DNA of 64,000 bases, from assembly GCA_022820825.1 (NCBI GenBank), contig JAJEEU010000028.1:24894-88893 (forward strand), read 5' to 3'. Both the position numbers and the translations under genes were made by a program. This DNA comes from Vicinamibacteria bacterium (GTDB lineage: Bacteria; Acidobacteriota; Vicinamibacteria; Vicinamibacterales; UBA8438). Of the stretch, positions 16,792-25,183 are shown one piece after another. A model generated the notes under the pieces. That model was not told the origin of the DNA, ran no database searches, and saw only the letters and a list, made by a program, of their open reading frames with translations. Every line of letters starts with the position of its first letter. Position 1 is the stretch's first letter.

Positions 16792-17874
16792 CTACGCCTT
16801 CGGCGCCACCGCGAGGAACCGGCGCGGATTGTCGACCAGGATCTTGCGGACGGTCGCTTCCGGAACGCCGGCGTACAGCAGCTTCGGCACGAACTGCATC
16901 AGGACCGTCGAGTAGCCGAGGCCGTAGTTGGCCTTCCAGTGGTTGACGTTGCCCATGTCGGACGAGAACACGATGTGGTCCTCGAAGCCGGCGTCGAGCA
17001 GATCCTGCACCATGCGCACCTTGTCGAGCTCCGGAATCTGCGAGCGGCTCATCTGGTGGCCGACCGTGTCGAGCCCGACGAACGCGCCGCGCCGGGCGAT
17101 GGCGGAGTGCGTCCCGATCGGGTCATGCTCCTGCTTGACGGTCGACATGTGGCCGATCACGAGATGGGAGAAGTCGACGCCGACCGACTCCATGACGTCC
17201 ATCTGGTCCATCGCGCAGCTCGGGCAGCTCTCGTGCGGCGTGTGCGTGAAGATCGGCAAGCCTGTTTCGACGTGCGCGCGGCCGATGGCGCGGTGCACCT
17301 TGCGCTCGTCCGGCCGCATCTCCAGCGACGAGGCGATCTCGCCGAACGCCCCCCAGCGCTGGTCCGCGGCGTCCTGGACGAGCTGCTCGAACAGCTCGTC
17401 CTCGCTCGCCGCGGCGATGTCCACCGGATAGATGGAGAAACCGATGTCCTGGAAGTAGCCGCCGGCCCGCACGATGTGCACGTCGGTCTGCTCGGCCACG
17501 GCCTGCAGGTCGTCCAGCGCCTGCTGGTCGCGCCGGCCGGTGGCCGAATCGACGAGGCACGTCACGCCGTCGGCGCCCGCGGCGTCCACTTCGTACAGGA
17601 CCTGGTCCACCGTGCCGCCGCGGAGATGCTCGTGGATCAGCGTCGCGCCGTTGGACAGATCGCGCGGGTCGACGTCGCCCCGGAGCGTACGGATGACCGC
17701 TCCGCTCATGAAGTCGGGCGCCTCGGCGCTGGTGTACCGGATCGCCTGTGCGGCGCCCGCCGTCCCGCCGCAGCCCGCCGATACCAGGCCCAGTCCGGCG
17801 CCCGCGCCGAGCATCCCCAGCGCCTCGCGGCGCGTCCATCCACTGTCGAGCGTGTTGTGCTTTCTTGTCGTCAT
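16792..17874 (-). CDS. Phosphotriesterase-family hydrolase, Tat lipoprotein
   Basis: 360 residues. TRREALGMLGAGAGLGLVSAGC is a Tat-type signal with a lipobox cysteine near residue 35. The amidohydrolase barrel is complete: LIHEHL (HxH), GAFGEIASS where phosphotriesterase has its carboxylated lysine but the homology-protein branch has Glu, FTHTPHE, LVIGHMST, and a final Asp in FSSDMGN. This places it in the phosphotriesterase-homology/lactonase branch rather than with true paraoxonases. It would hydrolyse an ester or lactone at the envelope. It is 16 bases downstream of the DUF4159 gene on the same strand, a possible operon. Confidence 0.85.
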   Translation of the reverse strand: MTTRKHNTLDSGWTRREALGMLGAGAGLGLVSAGCGGTAGAAQAIRYTSAEAPDFMSGAVIRTLRGDVDPRDLSNGATLIHEHLRGGTVDQVLYEVDAAGADGVTCLVDSATGRRDQQALDDLQAVAEQTDVHIVRAGGYFQDIGFSIYPVDIAAASEDELFEQLVQDAADQRWGAFGEIASSLEMRPDERKVHRAIGRAHVETGLPIFTHTPHESCPSCAMDQMDVMESVGVDFSHLVIGHMSTVKQEHDPIGTHSAIARRGAFVGLDTVGHQMSRSQIPELDKVRMVQDLLDAGFEDHIVFSSDMGNVNHWKANYGLGYSTVLMQFVPKLLYAGVPEATVRKILVDNPRRFLAVAPKA

Positions 17875-17890
17875 GCGTCCTCCCGAATGG

Positions 17891-18721
17891 TCAGTGGCTC
17901 ATCGCGTACAGCACGACGTTCACGCCCAACTGGTAGCCGTCCGGCGAGAACCGCTCGAAGAACCGCGGGTCCTCCCCTTCGCGCTCCCACGCGTCCTGGA
18001 TGTCGGTGTTGTGCGTCATGGCCACCATCAGGCGCCCGTGCTCGTCCGTGATCCCGCGGAAGTGCGGCACCTCGCTGTCCGGCCCGCGCTCGGAGGTCGT
18101 CGCGCCGCCCGACCAGCGCCAGAAGTGGATGTTCGAGATCTGCGGGATCTCCCGGATGTGGAACATCGTCTTGAACACCGAGTGGTCCAGGGGCAGGTCC
18201 TTGATCGGATACTCCCCGGGCGGCAGCACCTTGGCGATCTCCCCGGCCCACTGCGCCCACGAGCGCGACCCCCAGAAATCGTCCACCCACAGGAAGCCGC
18301 CCTTGAGCAGGTAGTCGCGCAGCCGGGCCGCCTCCACGGGGCGCAGGCTCATCGTGCCAACGTCCGAAGTCATCAGGAACGGGCAGCCGTACAGCGCGTC
18401 GTCCGTGACGGTAACCACCCAGTGGTTTGGCTCGCCGACCGGATCCAGGTTGACGTGCGTGGACGTCATCTCCGACAGCCGGATCATGAAATTGATGTCC
18501 GCGTACGGATAGTCGGTCGACCAGCCGCGCCCCGACCGCTCGCGGCGGTTGCTGGTGTACATCAACCGGCAGAAGGTGAACCCTTCGTCGACGTGGTTGG
18601 CCGGCCTGAAGCGCGGGGGGTAGCGGGAGCGCCCGTAGCCCCACTGCGCGAGTGCGGCCGACGCCAGGGCGGAGGCGGCCAGCAGGACCAGAACGACAGA
18701 CACCACGGAACGACGGGTCAC
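17891..18721 (-). CDS. DUF4159 domain-containing exported protein
   Basis: 276 residues from the GTG at 18721, supported by GGGAG seven bases upstream. A signal peptide spans residues 4-26 (ending ALAQW). The DUF4159 domain follows: YTSNRRERSGRGWSTDYPYADINFM, then a Trp-rich segment GGFLWVDDFWG, and SVFKTMFHIREIPQI. The fold resembles a class I glutamine amidotransferase-like domain, but no catalytic cysteine is evident; the family has no assigned function. In other bacteria it sits with MoxR/VWA loci; no MoxR or VWA gene is present here. Confidence 0.8.
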   Translation of the reverse strand: MTRRSVVSVVLVLLAASALASAALAQWGYGRSRYPPRFRPANHVDEGFTFCRLMYTSNRRERSGRGWSTDYPYADINFMIRLSEMTSTHVNLDPVGEPNHWVVTVTDDALYGCPFLMTSDVGTMSLRPVEAARLRDYLLKGGFLWVDDFWGSRSWAQWAGEIAKVLPPGEYPIKDLPLDHSVFKTMFHIREIPQISNIHFWRWSGGATTSERGPDSEVPHFRGITDEHGRLMVAMTHNTDIQDAWEREGEDPRFFERFSPDGYQLGVNVVLYAMSH

Positions 18722-18861
18722 GCCGCTTCTCCCTTCATGCGCGCCTGGCGGTGGCGGCACCGCGGCCGCGCCGGCACCATTGTGACACGGGCGGGCAGGA
18801 TGGATCACGCCGCCGCTATAATCAATCCCCGGTCAACCGTTCCGGCAACCGCCGCCGCGCC

Positions 18862-19125
18862 ATGGCCCGCGTCGAACCCGAGGCTCTCGCCCACTACGAA
18901 CTGGCCCGCATCTACATCGCCGGCAGGCTCTCCGAGGCGCGCCAGGTCGAGGAGCTGCTTGGCGGCAACGGTGTGGACTACGTCGTGCAGGTCGAGCCGT
19001 ACCGCACCAGCATCCTGTTCGGGCCGCGCAACGGGGCGGCGTTCTACGTCGTCGACACCCAGGCCGAGTTCTGCCGCCAGCACCTCGCCGCGGCAGGCTT
19101 CCATCGCGGTCTGCTCGAAGAATGA
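18862..19125 (+). CDS. Small cytoplasmic protein, DUF2007-like (tentative)
   Basis: 87 residues, no signal or membrane segment. A TATAAT -10 lies at 18817-18822. The arrangement LARIYIAGRLSEARQVEELLGGNGVDYVVQVEP resembles the DUF2007 'putative signal transducing' fold, in which a beta strand, a helix and a second strand form a small ferredoxin-like unit. The match is by eye and weak. The gene lies alone between divergent DUF4159 and a convergent hypothetical gene. Confidence 0.6.
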   Translation: MARVEPEALAHYELARIYIAGRLSEARQVEELLGGNGVDYVVQVEPYRTSILFGPRNGAAFYVVDTQAEFCRQHLAAAGFHRGLLEE

Positions 19126-19141
19126 TCCCGGGGCGGGAGAC

Positions 19142-20233
19142 TCAACGGCCATCGTCCCGGCGACCGCGCGCGGACGCCGCGGCATCCGCGCGATCCTGCT
19201 CGCGGGCGCCGGCGAGGATGCCCTCCATACCGTAGTGATTGCCCTCGTGGCAGGCGAACTCGTAGATCGCCTCGTCCGTGCGGGTCAACGGCAGGCGGAC
19301 GGTCCACGGGGCCCGCCAGGCTGTCGGGTCCGTGATCGTCACCTCGTAGGCAATCGTGTCCTCGGCCACCCGCGTGAACCGCTCTACCAGGCGCAGGTTC
19401 CGGTCGGAGCCCATTACCGTGGCTTCCGCGGAGAAGTTGGCCGTTTCGACCACCAGCGTGTCTCCTTCCCAACGCCCGCGCGAGTCGCCGAGCCACTGAC
19501 GGATGCCGCCGGCCAGGTGCGGCCGGCCGTCGAGGGGAATGATCCGCGCATCGTGGATCGTCTCCATCACCAGCGCCACGTGGTCGGCCGTCTGGAATAT
19601 CTGGTGGTAGCTGTAGATGCCGGCGCCGGACGAGCCGCCCAGCCGCGGCAGCCCGCGCGTCAGGCAGCGCACCCAAGTCGAAAGATCGTCGGGGCCGTCA
19701 GGACGCATTTCCATGGCCGCGGCGGCGGCCAGCCGCCGCTCCGCCGCTGCGGTGACGGGAGGCAGCCGGCCGTCGGGCGGATCGACGATGAGCGACGTTC
19801 GGTTGTCGAACTGCCGGCCGAGCATGGCCAGCGAGTTGCACGTCGCCCGCGGGTTCTCGTAGCGATCCGCGTCGCCGAGGACGGCCAGGAACAGGTTGTC
19901 GCCCGCGGCGAAGTCGCTGCCCCCGTCGTTGAACATGCTATCCGCGCGACGCTGCAGATCCGCGACTTCCTCGTCGGTAAGCAACTCGCGCCCGGCGAGT
20001 GATTCGGGCCGCTCCAGCGGTGTCGCGCTGAGGCTGACCCACACGCCCTGCAGGTCGGGGTGGCCGAAGGGCGTCCGCGGCGCGGTCGACGAGCCCCGTG
20101 GTTCGGCCGTGCCCTGGGCCGCGGCAACCACCGCTGCGAACGCCGCTACGCAGAACGCCGCCGCCAGGACGAAAGCCTGCCGGCGGCGCCTGCGGTCGCG
20201 ATTCACGCGCACCCCGATAGGTTGCCCGAACAC
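19142..20233 (-). CDS. Conserved secreted hypothetical protein (Acidobacteriota type)
   Basis: 363 residues. A long basic N-terminus is followed by a hydrophobic signal (about 20-40). The body has FGHPDLQGVWVS, GRWEGDTLVVETANFS, LVERFTRVAEDTIAYEVTITDP and EFACHEGNHYGMEGIL, a pattern I recognise from a large family of secreted Acidobacteriota proteins with no assigned function. The repeated WEGDTLVVET and Y.V.DP.W elements suggest a beta-rich fold. Start assignment is uncertain because no clear ribosome site precedes it. It shares no obvious operon with its neighbours; the next gene upstream is 20 bases away on the same strand. Confidence 0.7.
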   Translation of the reverse strand: MFGQPIGVRVNRDRRRRRQAFVLAAAFCVAAFAAVVAAAQGTAEPRGSSTAPRTPFGHPDLQGVWVSLSATPLERPESLAGRELLTDEEVADLQRRADSMFNDGGSDFAAGDNLFLAVLGDADRYENPRATCNSLAMLGRQFDNRTSLIVDPPDGRLPPVTAAAERRLAAAAAMEMRPDGPDDLSTWVRCLTRGLPRLGGSSGAGIYSYHQIFQTADHVALVMETIHDARIIPLDGRPHLAGGIRQWLGDSRGRWEGDTLVVETANFSAEATVMGSDRNLRLVERFTRVAEDTIAYEVTITDPTAWRAPWTVRLPLTRTDEAIYEFACHEGNHYGMEGILAGAREQDRADAAASARGRRDDGR

Positions 20234-20253
20234 GGCCGGTGACGCAAGGTCGC

Positions 20254-20655
20254 CTACCGGTTGATCACCTTCAGTGCGCTCTGCACGATGATCTCCTCGG
20301 TGCCGTCAATGTCGACCAGCATGCCGACCACCTGGTACTCCCCCACGGGGAACGAGCGCCAGGTGAAGTGGTGCACCGGCGCCGAGTCGCGGCCCTTCAA
20401 CCCGATCGTCGTGCTGCGGTAGTACGAGTCGGACTCCGCGAAGACCCGCAATTCCTGGGTCCTGTCGCTCGGGCTGATCCGGATGCTGAACTCGACGTCG
20501 CCGGGCGCCTCGACCACCAGCGGCGGGCCGACCGCGATGGTCCTTGCCACCGGTTGCCGGGAGGATTGAGCGGCCGGCCCGGCGGCCTGCAGGAGCGGGT
20601 CCGCAGCCAGCACCATCGCGACGAAAAAACAGAGCAGAATGCTGGTCGATCTCAT
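20254..20655 (-). CDS. Small secreted hypothetical protein
   Basis: 133 residues with a strong ribosome site (GGAGGAGGTG) and a signal peptide ending near LQAAG. The mature part is beta-rich (ELRVFAESDSYYRSTTIGLKG, FPVGEYQVVGMLVDIDG) and could be one Ig-like or jelly-roll domain. No family is recognised. The promoter with three 11-base repeats lies directly upstream (20705-20733). Confidence 0.65.
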   Translation of the reverse strand: MRSTSILLCFFVAMVLAADPLLQAAGPAAQSSRQPVARTIAVGPPLVVEAPGDVEFSIRISPSDRTQELRVFAESDSYYRSTTIGLKGRDSAPVHHFTWRSFPVGEYQVVGMLVDIDGTEEIIVQSALKVINR

Positions 20656-20704
20656 TATTCACCTCCTCCTTGTCCAAGACCGCCGGTCACCAACCGGGCC
20701 TGCA

Positions 20705-20733
20705 ATGTTAACTGCATGTTAAATACATGTAAA
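20705..20733 (-). promoter_or_regulatory. Promoter overlaid by three 11-bp-phased direct repeats
   Basis: ATGTTAA at 20705-20711, ATGTTAA at 20716-20722 and ATGTAAA at 20727-20733 are spaced exactly 11 bases apart, one helical turn. Read on the minus strand the same bases give TTTACA, a 17-base spacer, and TAACAT, a fair sigma-70 promoter for the gene ending at 20254, with a leader of about 43 bases. A CATGT-TAAAT-ACATG inverted repeat (20715-20729) is nested within. The 11-base spacing is what OmpR/PhoB-type response regulators use. Confidence 0.5.
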
Positions 20734-20826
20734 GGGTCCTTTTCACAAATCGGTTGTAGCATGTCGGCATGGCTGGCTTCAGGCTTGCACCGCCGTGGCC
20801 GGTGGATCACGAATCCGGAGGAACTG

Positions 20827-21813
20827 ATGAAGTCCAGGAAGCTCGCACTTGCCTGCGCTCTCGGTTGCCTGCTGCTGCCGTCGCCGGCAGGGGCACAGAC
20901 CATCCGCATCGAGCGCCTGCTCGACGGCCCCATCATCACCCCCGACATGGACGGACGGATGGGGAGCAACATCGCCGGGCCGTCGCTCATCCGGGTGCCG
21001 GACTGGGTGGAGAATCCTCTCGGCCGCTACTACCTCTACTTCGCGGATCACCGCGGCCTCTACATCCGCCTCGCCCACGCGGACGACCTGGCCGGACCGT
21101 GGACGATGTACGAGCCGGGGACGCTGCAGATCGAGCAGTCGCACTTCCCCACCACCTGCCCGCCGTGCGGCGCCGACTCGCAGAACCCGGCGGGGGCGTA
21201 CGCCCACATTGCGTCGCCCGACGTGCACGTCATCGACGAGCGGCAGGAGATCGTGATGTACGTCCACGGGCGGGAACGCGGGCCGCAGGTGACCCGTGCC
21301 GCCGTCTCGAAGGACGGACTGCACTTCGAGGGACGCCCGGAAACCCTGGGCCGGGCGTACTTCCGGGCGTTCCGGCACGACGGCTACTGGTACGCGCTGG
21401 CCATGCCGGGCGTGATGTACCGCTCGCGCGACGGTCTGACCGGCTTCGAGGAAGGGCCCAGCCTCTTCAACCCGGACATGCGGCATTCGGCCCTGCTGCA
21501 GCGCGGCGACCGGCTGTTCGTGTTCTGGACAGAGCGGGGCGACGCACCCGAGCGGGTCTGGCTGGCGAGCATCGACATCTCGGGCGACTGGCAGGACTGG
21601 AAGGCGACCGGGCGGGTGGAGGTGCTGCGCCCGGAGCGGCCCTGGGAGGGCGCGGACGAGCCGGTGGAGCCGTCCCGCGGCGGCGCCATCAACGTCCCGG
21701 TCAACCAGTTGCGCGACCCGGCGATCTTCGAAGAGGACGGCCGCATCTACCTCCTGTACACGGTCGCCGGCGAGCGGGGAATCGCGCTCGCCGAGGTACA
21801 TATGGATCCGTAG
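20827..21813 (+). CDS. Secreted five-bladed propeller, GH43/GH32-like
   Basis: 328 residues. The ATG at 20827 follows GGAGGAA with a 5-base gap. The signal peptide ends at AGAQT. The sequence has the pattern of glycoside hydrolase family 43/68/32 propellers: IAGPSLIRVPDWVENPLGRY, YLYFADHRG, ASPDVHVI, RAYFRAFRHDGYWYALAM, LRDPAIFEEDGRIYLLYTVAGE. The final DPAIFEEDG matches the fold, but a clear catalytic acid/base trio is not obvious, so enzyme activity is uncertain. It probably binds or cleaves a glycan outside the cytoplasm. It is divergent from the small secreted gene at 20254. Confidence 0.7.
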   Translation: MKSRKLALACALGCLLLPSPAGAQTIRIERLLDGPIITPDMDGRMGSNIAGPSLIRVPDWVENPLGRYYLYFADHRGLYIRLAHADDLAGPWTMYEPGTLQIEQSHFPTTCPPCGADSQNPAGAYAHIASPDVHVIDERQEIVMYVHGRERGPQVTRAAVSKDGLHFEGRPETLGRAYFRAFRHDGYWYALAMPGVMYRSRDGLTGFEEGPSLFNPDMRHSALLQRGDRLFVFWTERGDAPERVWLASIDISGDWQDWKATGRVEVLRPERPWEGADEPVEPSRGGAINVPVNQLRDPAIFEEDGRIYLLYTVAGERGIALAEVHMDP

Positions 21814-21933
21814 TTCCCGTGCGCGCGGGGGCCACCCGACCGGCCGGCAGCCGCACCGTCGAGCCGGTGGTATGCTTCCGGTGCGGGAACCAACACGGGT
21901 TGACGACATCGACGGCGGACGGGGGGTGACGGC

Positions 21934-22356
21934 ATGAGTGCGGAGCGACTGGCGGCGGCGGGACCGCGGGCCTGGATGGTGTGGCTGCAGACGATCGTCG
22001 GGGCCGTGGCGGCAAACCTCCTCGTGCGGGCGGCGGCGCTCGCCGTGTTCGATATTCCGGCCGAGTTCGAGCCGCTGGCGACGGCCGGCCCGACCGTCTT
22101 TCTTACGGCCGTCGGGGTCGGCGCCGGCCTGGTGGTCGCCATCACGGTCGACAGCCTGTCCGAGCGTCCGGTGCCGTTGTTCCGGCGGATCGTGATCGTC
22201 GCGCTGCTGCTCTCCCTGCTGCCGGACCTGTACATGTTCACCAGCGGGGGCGCGGCGGCGTTCCCCGGCGCCACGGTCCCCGCCGTCATCACATTGATGG
22301 TGCAGCACGTCGCGGCCGCCGCCGTCGTGCTCTGGAGGGTCGTACCGCGGGGCTAG
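21934..22356 (+). CDS. DUF6069-type four-helix membrane protein
   Basis: 140 residues with four predicted membrane helices (about 15-37, 50-70, 85-103, 112-134). FEPLATAGPTVFLTAVGVGAG, then VDSLSERP, then the loop before the third helix (FRRIVIVALLLSLLPD) fit the DUF6069 family of small actinobacterial-type integral membrane proteins. Function unknown. Its stop overlaps the stop of the convergent JmjC gene by 4 bases (22353-22356). Confidence 0.7.
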   Translation: MSAERLAAAGPRAWMVWLQTIVGAVAANLLVRAAALAVFDIPAEFEPLATAGPTVFLTAVGVGAGLVVAITVDSLSERPVPLFRRIVIVALLLSLLPDLYMFTSGGAAAFPGATVPAVITLMVQHVAAAAVVLWRVVPRG

Positions 22357-23555
22357 ACCCGTTGCAGGACACCCTCCCTGACGAGCCGCGCCACCAGCGT
22401 CAGCTTCCCCTGCTCATCCAGGCAGTCGGGCAGGTCCTCGACGGCAAACTCGTCAGTCGTCGTGACGAACTCCAGCGCGGGCCGCACGCCGGCCGGCAGC
22501 CTGAGCTCCCGGCCAGTGAACCGCAGCAGGCACGCGTCGCCCTCCGTCGCGGCCTCCGTGAGCAGCCCGGGGCGGCGCCGTACCCGTGAGCGTGGCGTCA
22601 ACCGGTCTGTGCGCAGCCGCTCGCCGAGCAGGTCGGTGAAGAGCGGAACGTCGGTGGCCAGCACCTCGTCCGTGAAGCGGCGCCACACGACCCGCGGGTC
22701 GAACCGCGCCTGCACGACCTCCAGCTTCTCGCGAAACAGGCGCTCCTGCTCGGCGGCAGGCACTCCCCCGCCGGCGAACCCGCGCGGAAGGTTCCGGCGC
22801 AGCGATTCCTCCTCCAGCGCCGCCGCGGTGACGCTCTCAACGAGGAATTCGGCCCACGTGAACGCGGTGAGGCCGAGCGTGACGTGCAACGACGGCTCAT
22901 CCGTCGAACGGGCCGCGTGCATCAGGCCGCGCGGCAGGTAGACGGCGCTGCCCGGGCCGAGCTCGAACTCGTCGCTGACCTCGCCGGGAGGCGTGCCGCG
23001 CTCGAAACGCTGGCCCCGGAGCGGCAGGCTGACCTTGGTGTCGTAGATCGACCAGCGCTTCGTGCCGCTGATCTGCAACACGAAGACGTCGTGGGTGTCC
23101 CAGTGCGGGGCGAATCCCTGCGCGCCGGGCGGCGTCAGGTAGACGTTGGTCTGCACCCGCGACGAGAAGCGCCGCCCCAGCGCGGCGCACAACCACGCCA
23201 GCGTCGGAACACGCGTGTGGAGCTGGTTGAAGATGACGGTCGCGCCGTCGTCGAAGTGCCTCGCGACTTCCAGCGGCTGGACCCTGCCGGCGTCGGCCGT
23301 GTACTCGCCGGGGGCAACGTCGCCATCGCCCCGGGCCAGCTTGATGTCGGGATAACTGGCGGCGTGTGTGCCCAGCACGCTGTCGAGGTCGACCACCGAG
23401 AGAAGCTCGGCGTAGTACGGCGACGCCTCGCGGCGAATGTGGACGAGCTGCTGCTCGTAGTAGTCGCGTTCGAACTCGTCAGTCGACAGCGGATCGATGA
23501 GCCAGGCGAACCAGTCGCGGTCCATCGCCGGTCCCGGCCCGGTGCGGTCGGTCAT
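22353..23555 (-). CDS. JmjC/cupin-domain 2-oxoglutarate oxygenase (ribosomal oxygenase-like)
   Basis: 400 residues from the ATG at 23555; ATGs at 23582 and 23525 are alternatives and none has a good ribosome site. The double-stranded beta-helix has the iron triad H151-x-D153 (HWDTHDVFVLQ) and H213 (LPRGLMHAARS), with K166 nearby as in the bacterial RoxA / human MINA53-NO66 group. The C-terminal part is helical, as in ribosomal oxygenases that hydroxylate an arginine or histidine of a ribosomal protein. Cytoplasmic. The target residue cannot be predicted. The gene is not in an operon. Confidence 0.75.
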   Translation of the reverse strand: MTDRTGPGPAMDRDWFAWLIDPLSTDEFERDYYEQQLVHIRREASPYYAELLSVVDLDSVLGTHAASYPDIKLARGDGDVAPGEYTADAGRVQPLEVARHFDDGATVIFNQLHTRVPTLAWLCAALGRRFSSRVQTNVYLTPPGAQGFAPHWDTHDVFVLQISGTKRWSIYDTKVSLPLRGQRFERGTPPGEVSDEFELGPGSAVYLPRGLMHAARSTDEPSLHVTLGLTAFTWAEFLVESVTAAALEEESLRRNLPRGFAGGGVPAAEQERLFREKLEVVQARFDPRVVWRRFTDEVLATDVPLFTDLLGERLRTDRLTPRSRVRRRPGLLTEAATEGDACLLRFTGRELRLPAGVRPALEFVTTTDEFAVEDLPDCLDEQGKLTLVARLVREGVLQRV

Positions 23556-23687
23556 CCGCGGCCGATCGTACAGCGTTCCCATGCGATCGATTTGGACTGC
23601 CGGTGCGGCGTCACGGCTTGACAACCATGGCGCGCGCCGCTGAACATGTCGTGGCGAGTGTCGCCCAACAGATTCAGGAGCAATGTC

Positions 23688-23906
23688 ATGCGCAAACCGG
23701 ACCACCGTGAGACCAGCGCGAACCGATCAGGATCGCCGACAACGCTGAGTGACGCGGACATGACAACCGTCCGGGTCGATCGCCGCTCATTTCTTTCGCG
23801 CGCGGTATTGGCCGGCTCGGTAGCAGTAGGCGCCGCGGCGGCCGCGGCCTGCCCCGGCGGGACCGATTCGGACGGCGCCGGCGACTCCGGCGGTGGCGGC
23901 CAGTAA
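23688..23906 (+). CDS. Very small Tat-signal peptide with Asp/Ser/Gly tail
   Basis: 72 residues. The ATG at 23688 is chosen for AGGAG at 23676-23680; an internal ATG at 23760 would give 48 residues. It consists almost only of a Tat signal: DRRSFLSRAV from residue 31, a hydrophobic run (about 38-54), then a lone Cys and an 18-residue tail (CPGGTDSDGAGDSGGGGQ). Either the signal is retained as an anchor or a tail of about 18 residues is exported. I recall similar short Tat proteins with a TDSD tail in other genomes but no known function. A GC-rich hairpin (23911-23927) separates it from the PepSY gene. Confidence 0.6.
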   Translation: MRKPDHRETSANRSGSPTTLSDADMTTVRVDRRSFLSRAVLAGSVAVGAAAAAACPGGTDSDGAGDSGGGGQ

Positions 23907-23910
23907 CGCT

Positions 23911-23927
23911 GCGGGGTGAAACCCCGC
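23911..23927 (+). terminator. Short GC hairpin after the Tat peptide gene
   Basis: GCGGGGT-GAA-ACCCCGC, a perfect 7-bp stem with a 3-base loop, lies 4 bases after the stop at 23906. No T-run follows, so it is either a weak terminator or an mRNA-stabilising hairpin. Its right arm reads GTGAAACCCCGCG across the loop, a 13-base string also found in the left arm of the repeat at 50915, which may make it a half-copy of that element. Confidence 0.4.
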
Positions 23928-24005
23928 GAGCCGCACCCCTTCCCCACCCGCTGCCGACCGCGGACGCCGGCGCCGGGGAGCTTCCTTCCGCCAAGCCGGC
24001 CAGCC

Positions 24006-25142
24006 ATGTCCCTGCGCAGGGCGATTTTCTGGATCCATCTCGCGGTTGGCGTCACCGCCTCCATCGTAATCCTCATGATGGCGGTGACCGGGGTGATCCT
24101 CACGTACGAGGAGCAGCTCAACCGCTGGGCGCTGCGGGAATACCGCTCCGACCCGCCGGCTCCTCATGCCGCACCGCTCGGGCTCGACGAGTTGCTCGCA
24201 CGCGTCACCCGCAGCCAGCCCGCGGCCGTCGTCACGTCGGTGGCCCTGAAGAGAGATCCTGCAGATCCGGCGGTGCTGCGGATCGATGGCGGAGCCACCG
24301 TCTACGTCGACCGCTTCACAGGCGAGCTGCTGGGCGACGGTAATACGCGGACGCGACGCTTCCTGCGGAGCGTCCTGTACTGGCACCGGTGGTTTGCGCT
24401 CGAGGGCGAGCACCGCATCATCGGCCGCACGTTCACGGCGAGCGCCAACCTCGGACTCCTGTTTCTGATTGTCAGCGGGGTCTACCTCTGGTGGCCGTCG
24501 ACCGGCGCCCGCGCCGCCTGGCGACCGGCGCTGTGGTTTCGCCGCGGGCTCCGCGGCCGGGCGCGCGACTACAACTGGCACCGCGTGATCGGCTTCTGGT
24601 CGGCCGTTCCGCTCGCCGTCATCGTCGCCAGCGGCGCCACGATTTCATATCAGTGGGCCGCCAACCTCGTCCATCTGCTGGCGGGCGAGGCGCCGCCTGC
24701 GCAGACGTCGCCGCGATTGTCGGAGCCGGTCGCGCTGGACATCCCGCCGGCCGCGCCCGACCCGGCGGCACCGCCGGTCGAGCTGCAGGCGCTGGTTGCC
24801 AAGGCCGCGGCCGAGACACCCGGATGGCGGACTATCACCGTCAACCTTCCCGAGCCGGTCCACGAGCCCGTGGTGGTAGCGGTCGACCGCGGGACGGGCC
24901 GCCAGCCGTCGAAGCGCGAGGAGCTGCTGTTCGACCGGACGACAGGCGAGCTGGTCGGGCGCGGCGGCTATCCGACCTTCAGCCGCGGCTTCCGGATCCG
25001 TCGCTGGCTGCGCTTTGCGCACACCGGAGAGGTGTACGGGGTGATCGGACAGACGATCGCCGGCGCCGTATCCCTGGGCGTCGCCGTCATGGTCTGGACC
25101 GGCCTCGCGATGAGCTGGCGCCGATTCTTCGGGCGCAGCTGA
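24006..25142 (+). CDS. PepSY-associated TM protein
   Basis: 378 residues with four membrane helices (about 8-32, 152-170, 195-217, 345-372). FWIHLAVGV and the following WHRWFALEGEHR, then NWHRVIGFWSAVPLAVIVASG, then RFAHTGEVYGVIGQTIAG are characteristic of the PepSY_TM family, whose His residues in each helix may bind heme. The PepSY parts lie in the large periplasmic loop. Members are often co-expressed with siderophore TonB receptors and may act as ferric reductases. It starts about 100 bases downstream of the Tat peptide, possibly in one transcript. Iron/heme role is inferred. Confidence 0.85.
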   Translation: MSLRRAIFWIHLAVGVTASIVILMMAVTGVILTYEEQLNRWALREYRSDPPAPHAAPLGLDELLARVTRSQPAAVVTSVALKRDPADPAVLRIDGGATVYVDRFTGELLGDGNTRTRRFLRSVLYWHRWFALEGEHRIIGRTFTASANLGLLFLIVSGVYLWWPSTGARAAWRPALWFRRGLRGRARDYNWHRVIGFWSAVPLAVIVASGATISYQWAANLVHLLAGEAPPAQTSPRLSEPVALDIPPAAPDPAAPPVELQALVAKAAAETPGWRTITVNLPEPVHEPVVVAVDRGTGRQPSKREELLFDRTTGELVGRGGYPTFSRGFRIRRWLRFAHTGEVYGVIGQTIAGAVSLGVAVMVWTGLAMSWRRFFGRS

Positions 25143-25183
25143 GTAGAATCAGCAGTGGTTGAAGACGTTAACGGAGGATAGCC

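Noticed and set aside
18652..18861. Upstream extension of the 87-residue protein
   Set aside because: It crosses the promoter region with TATAAT and overlaps the start of the DUF4159 gene; composition is Arg/Pro/His-rich.
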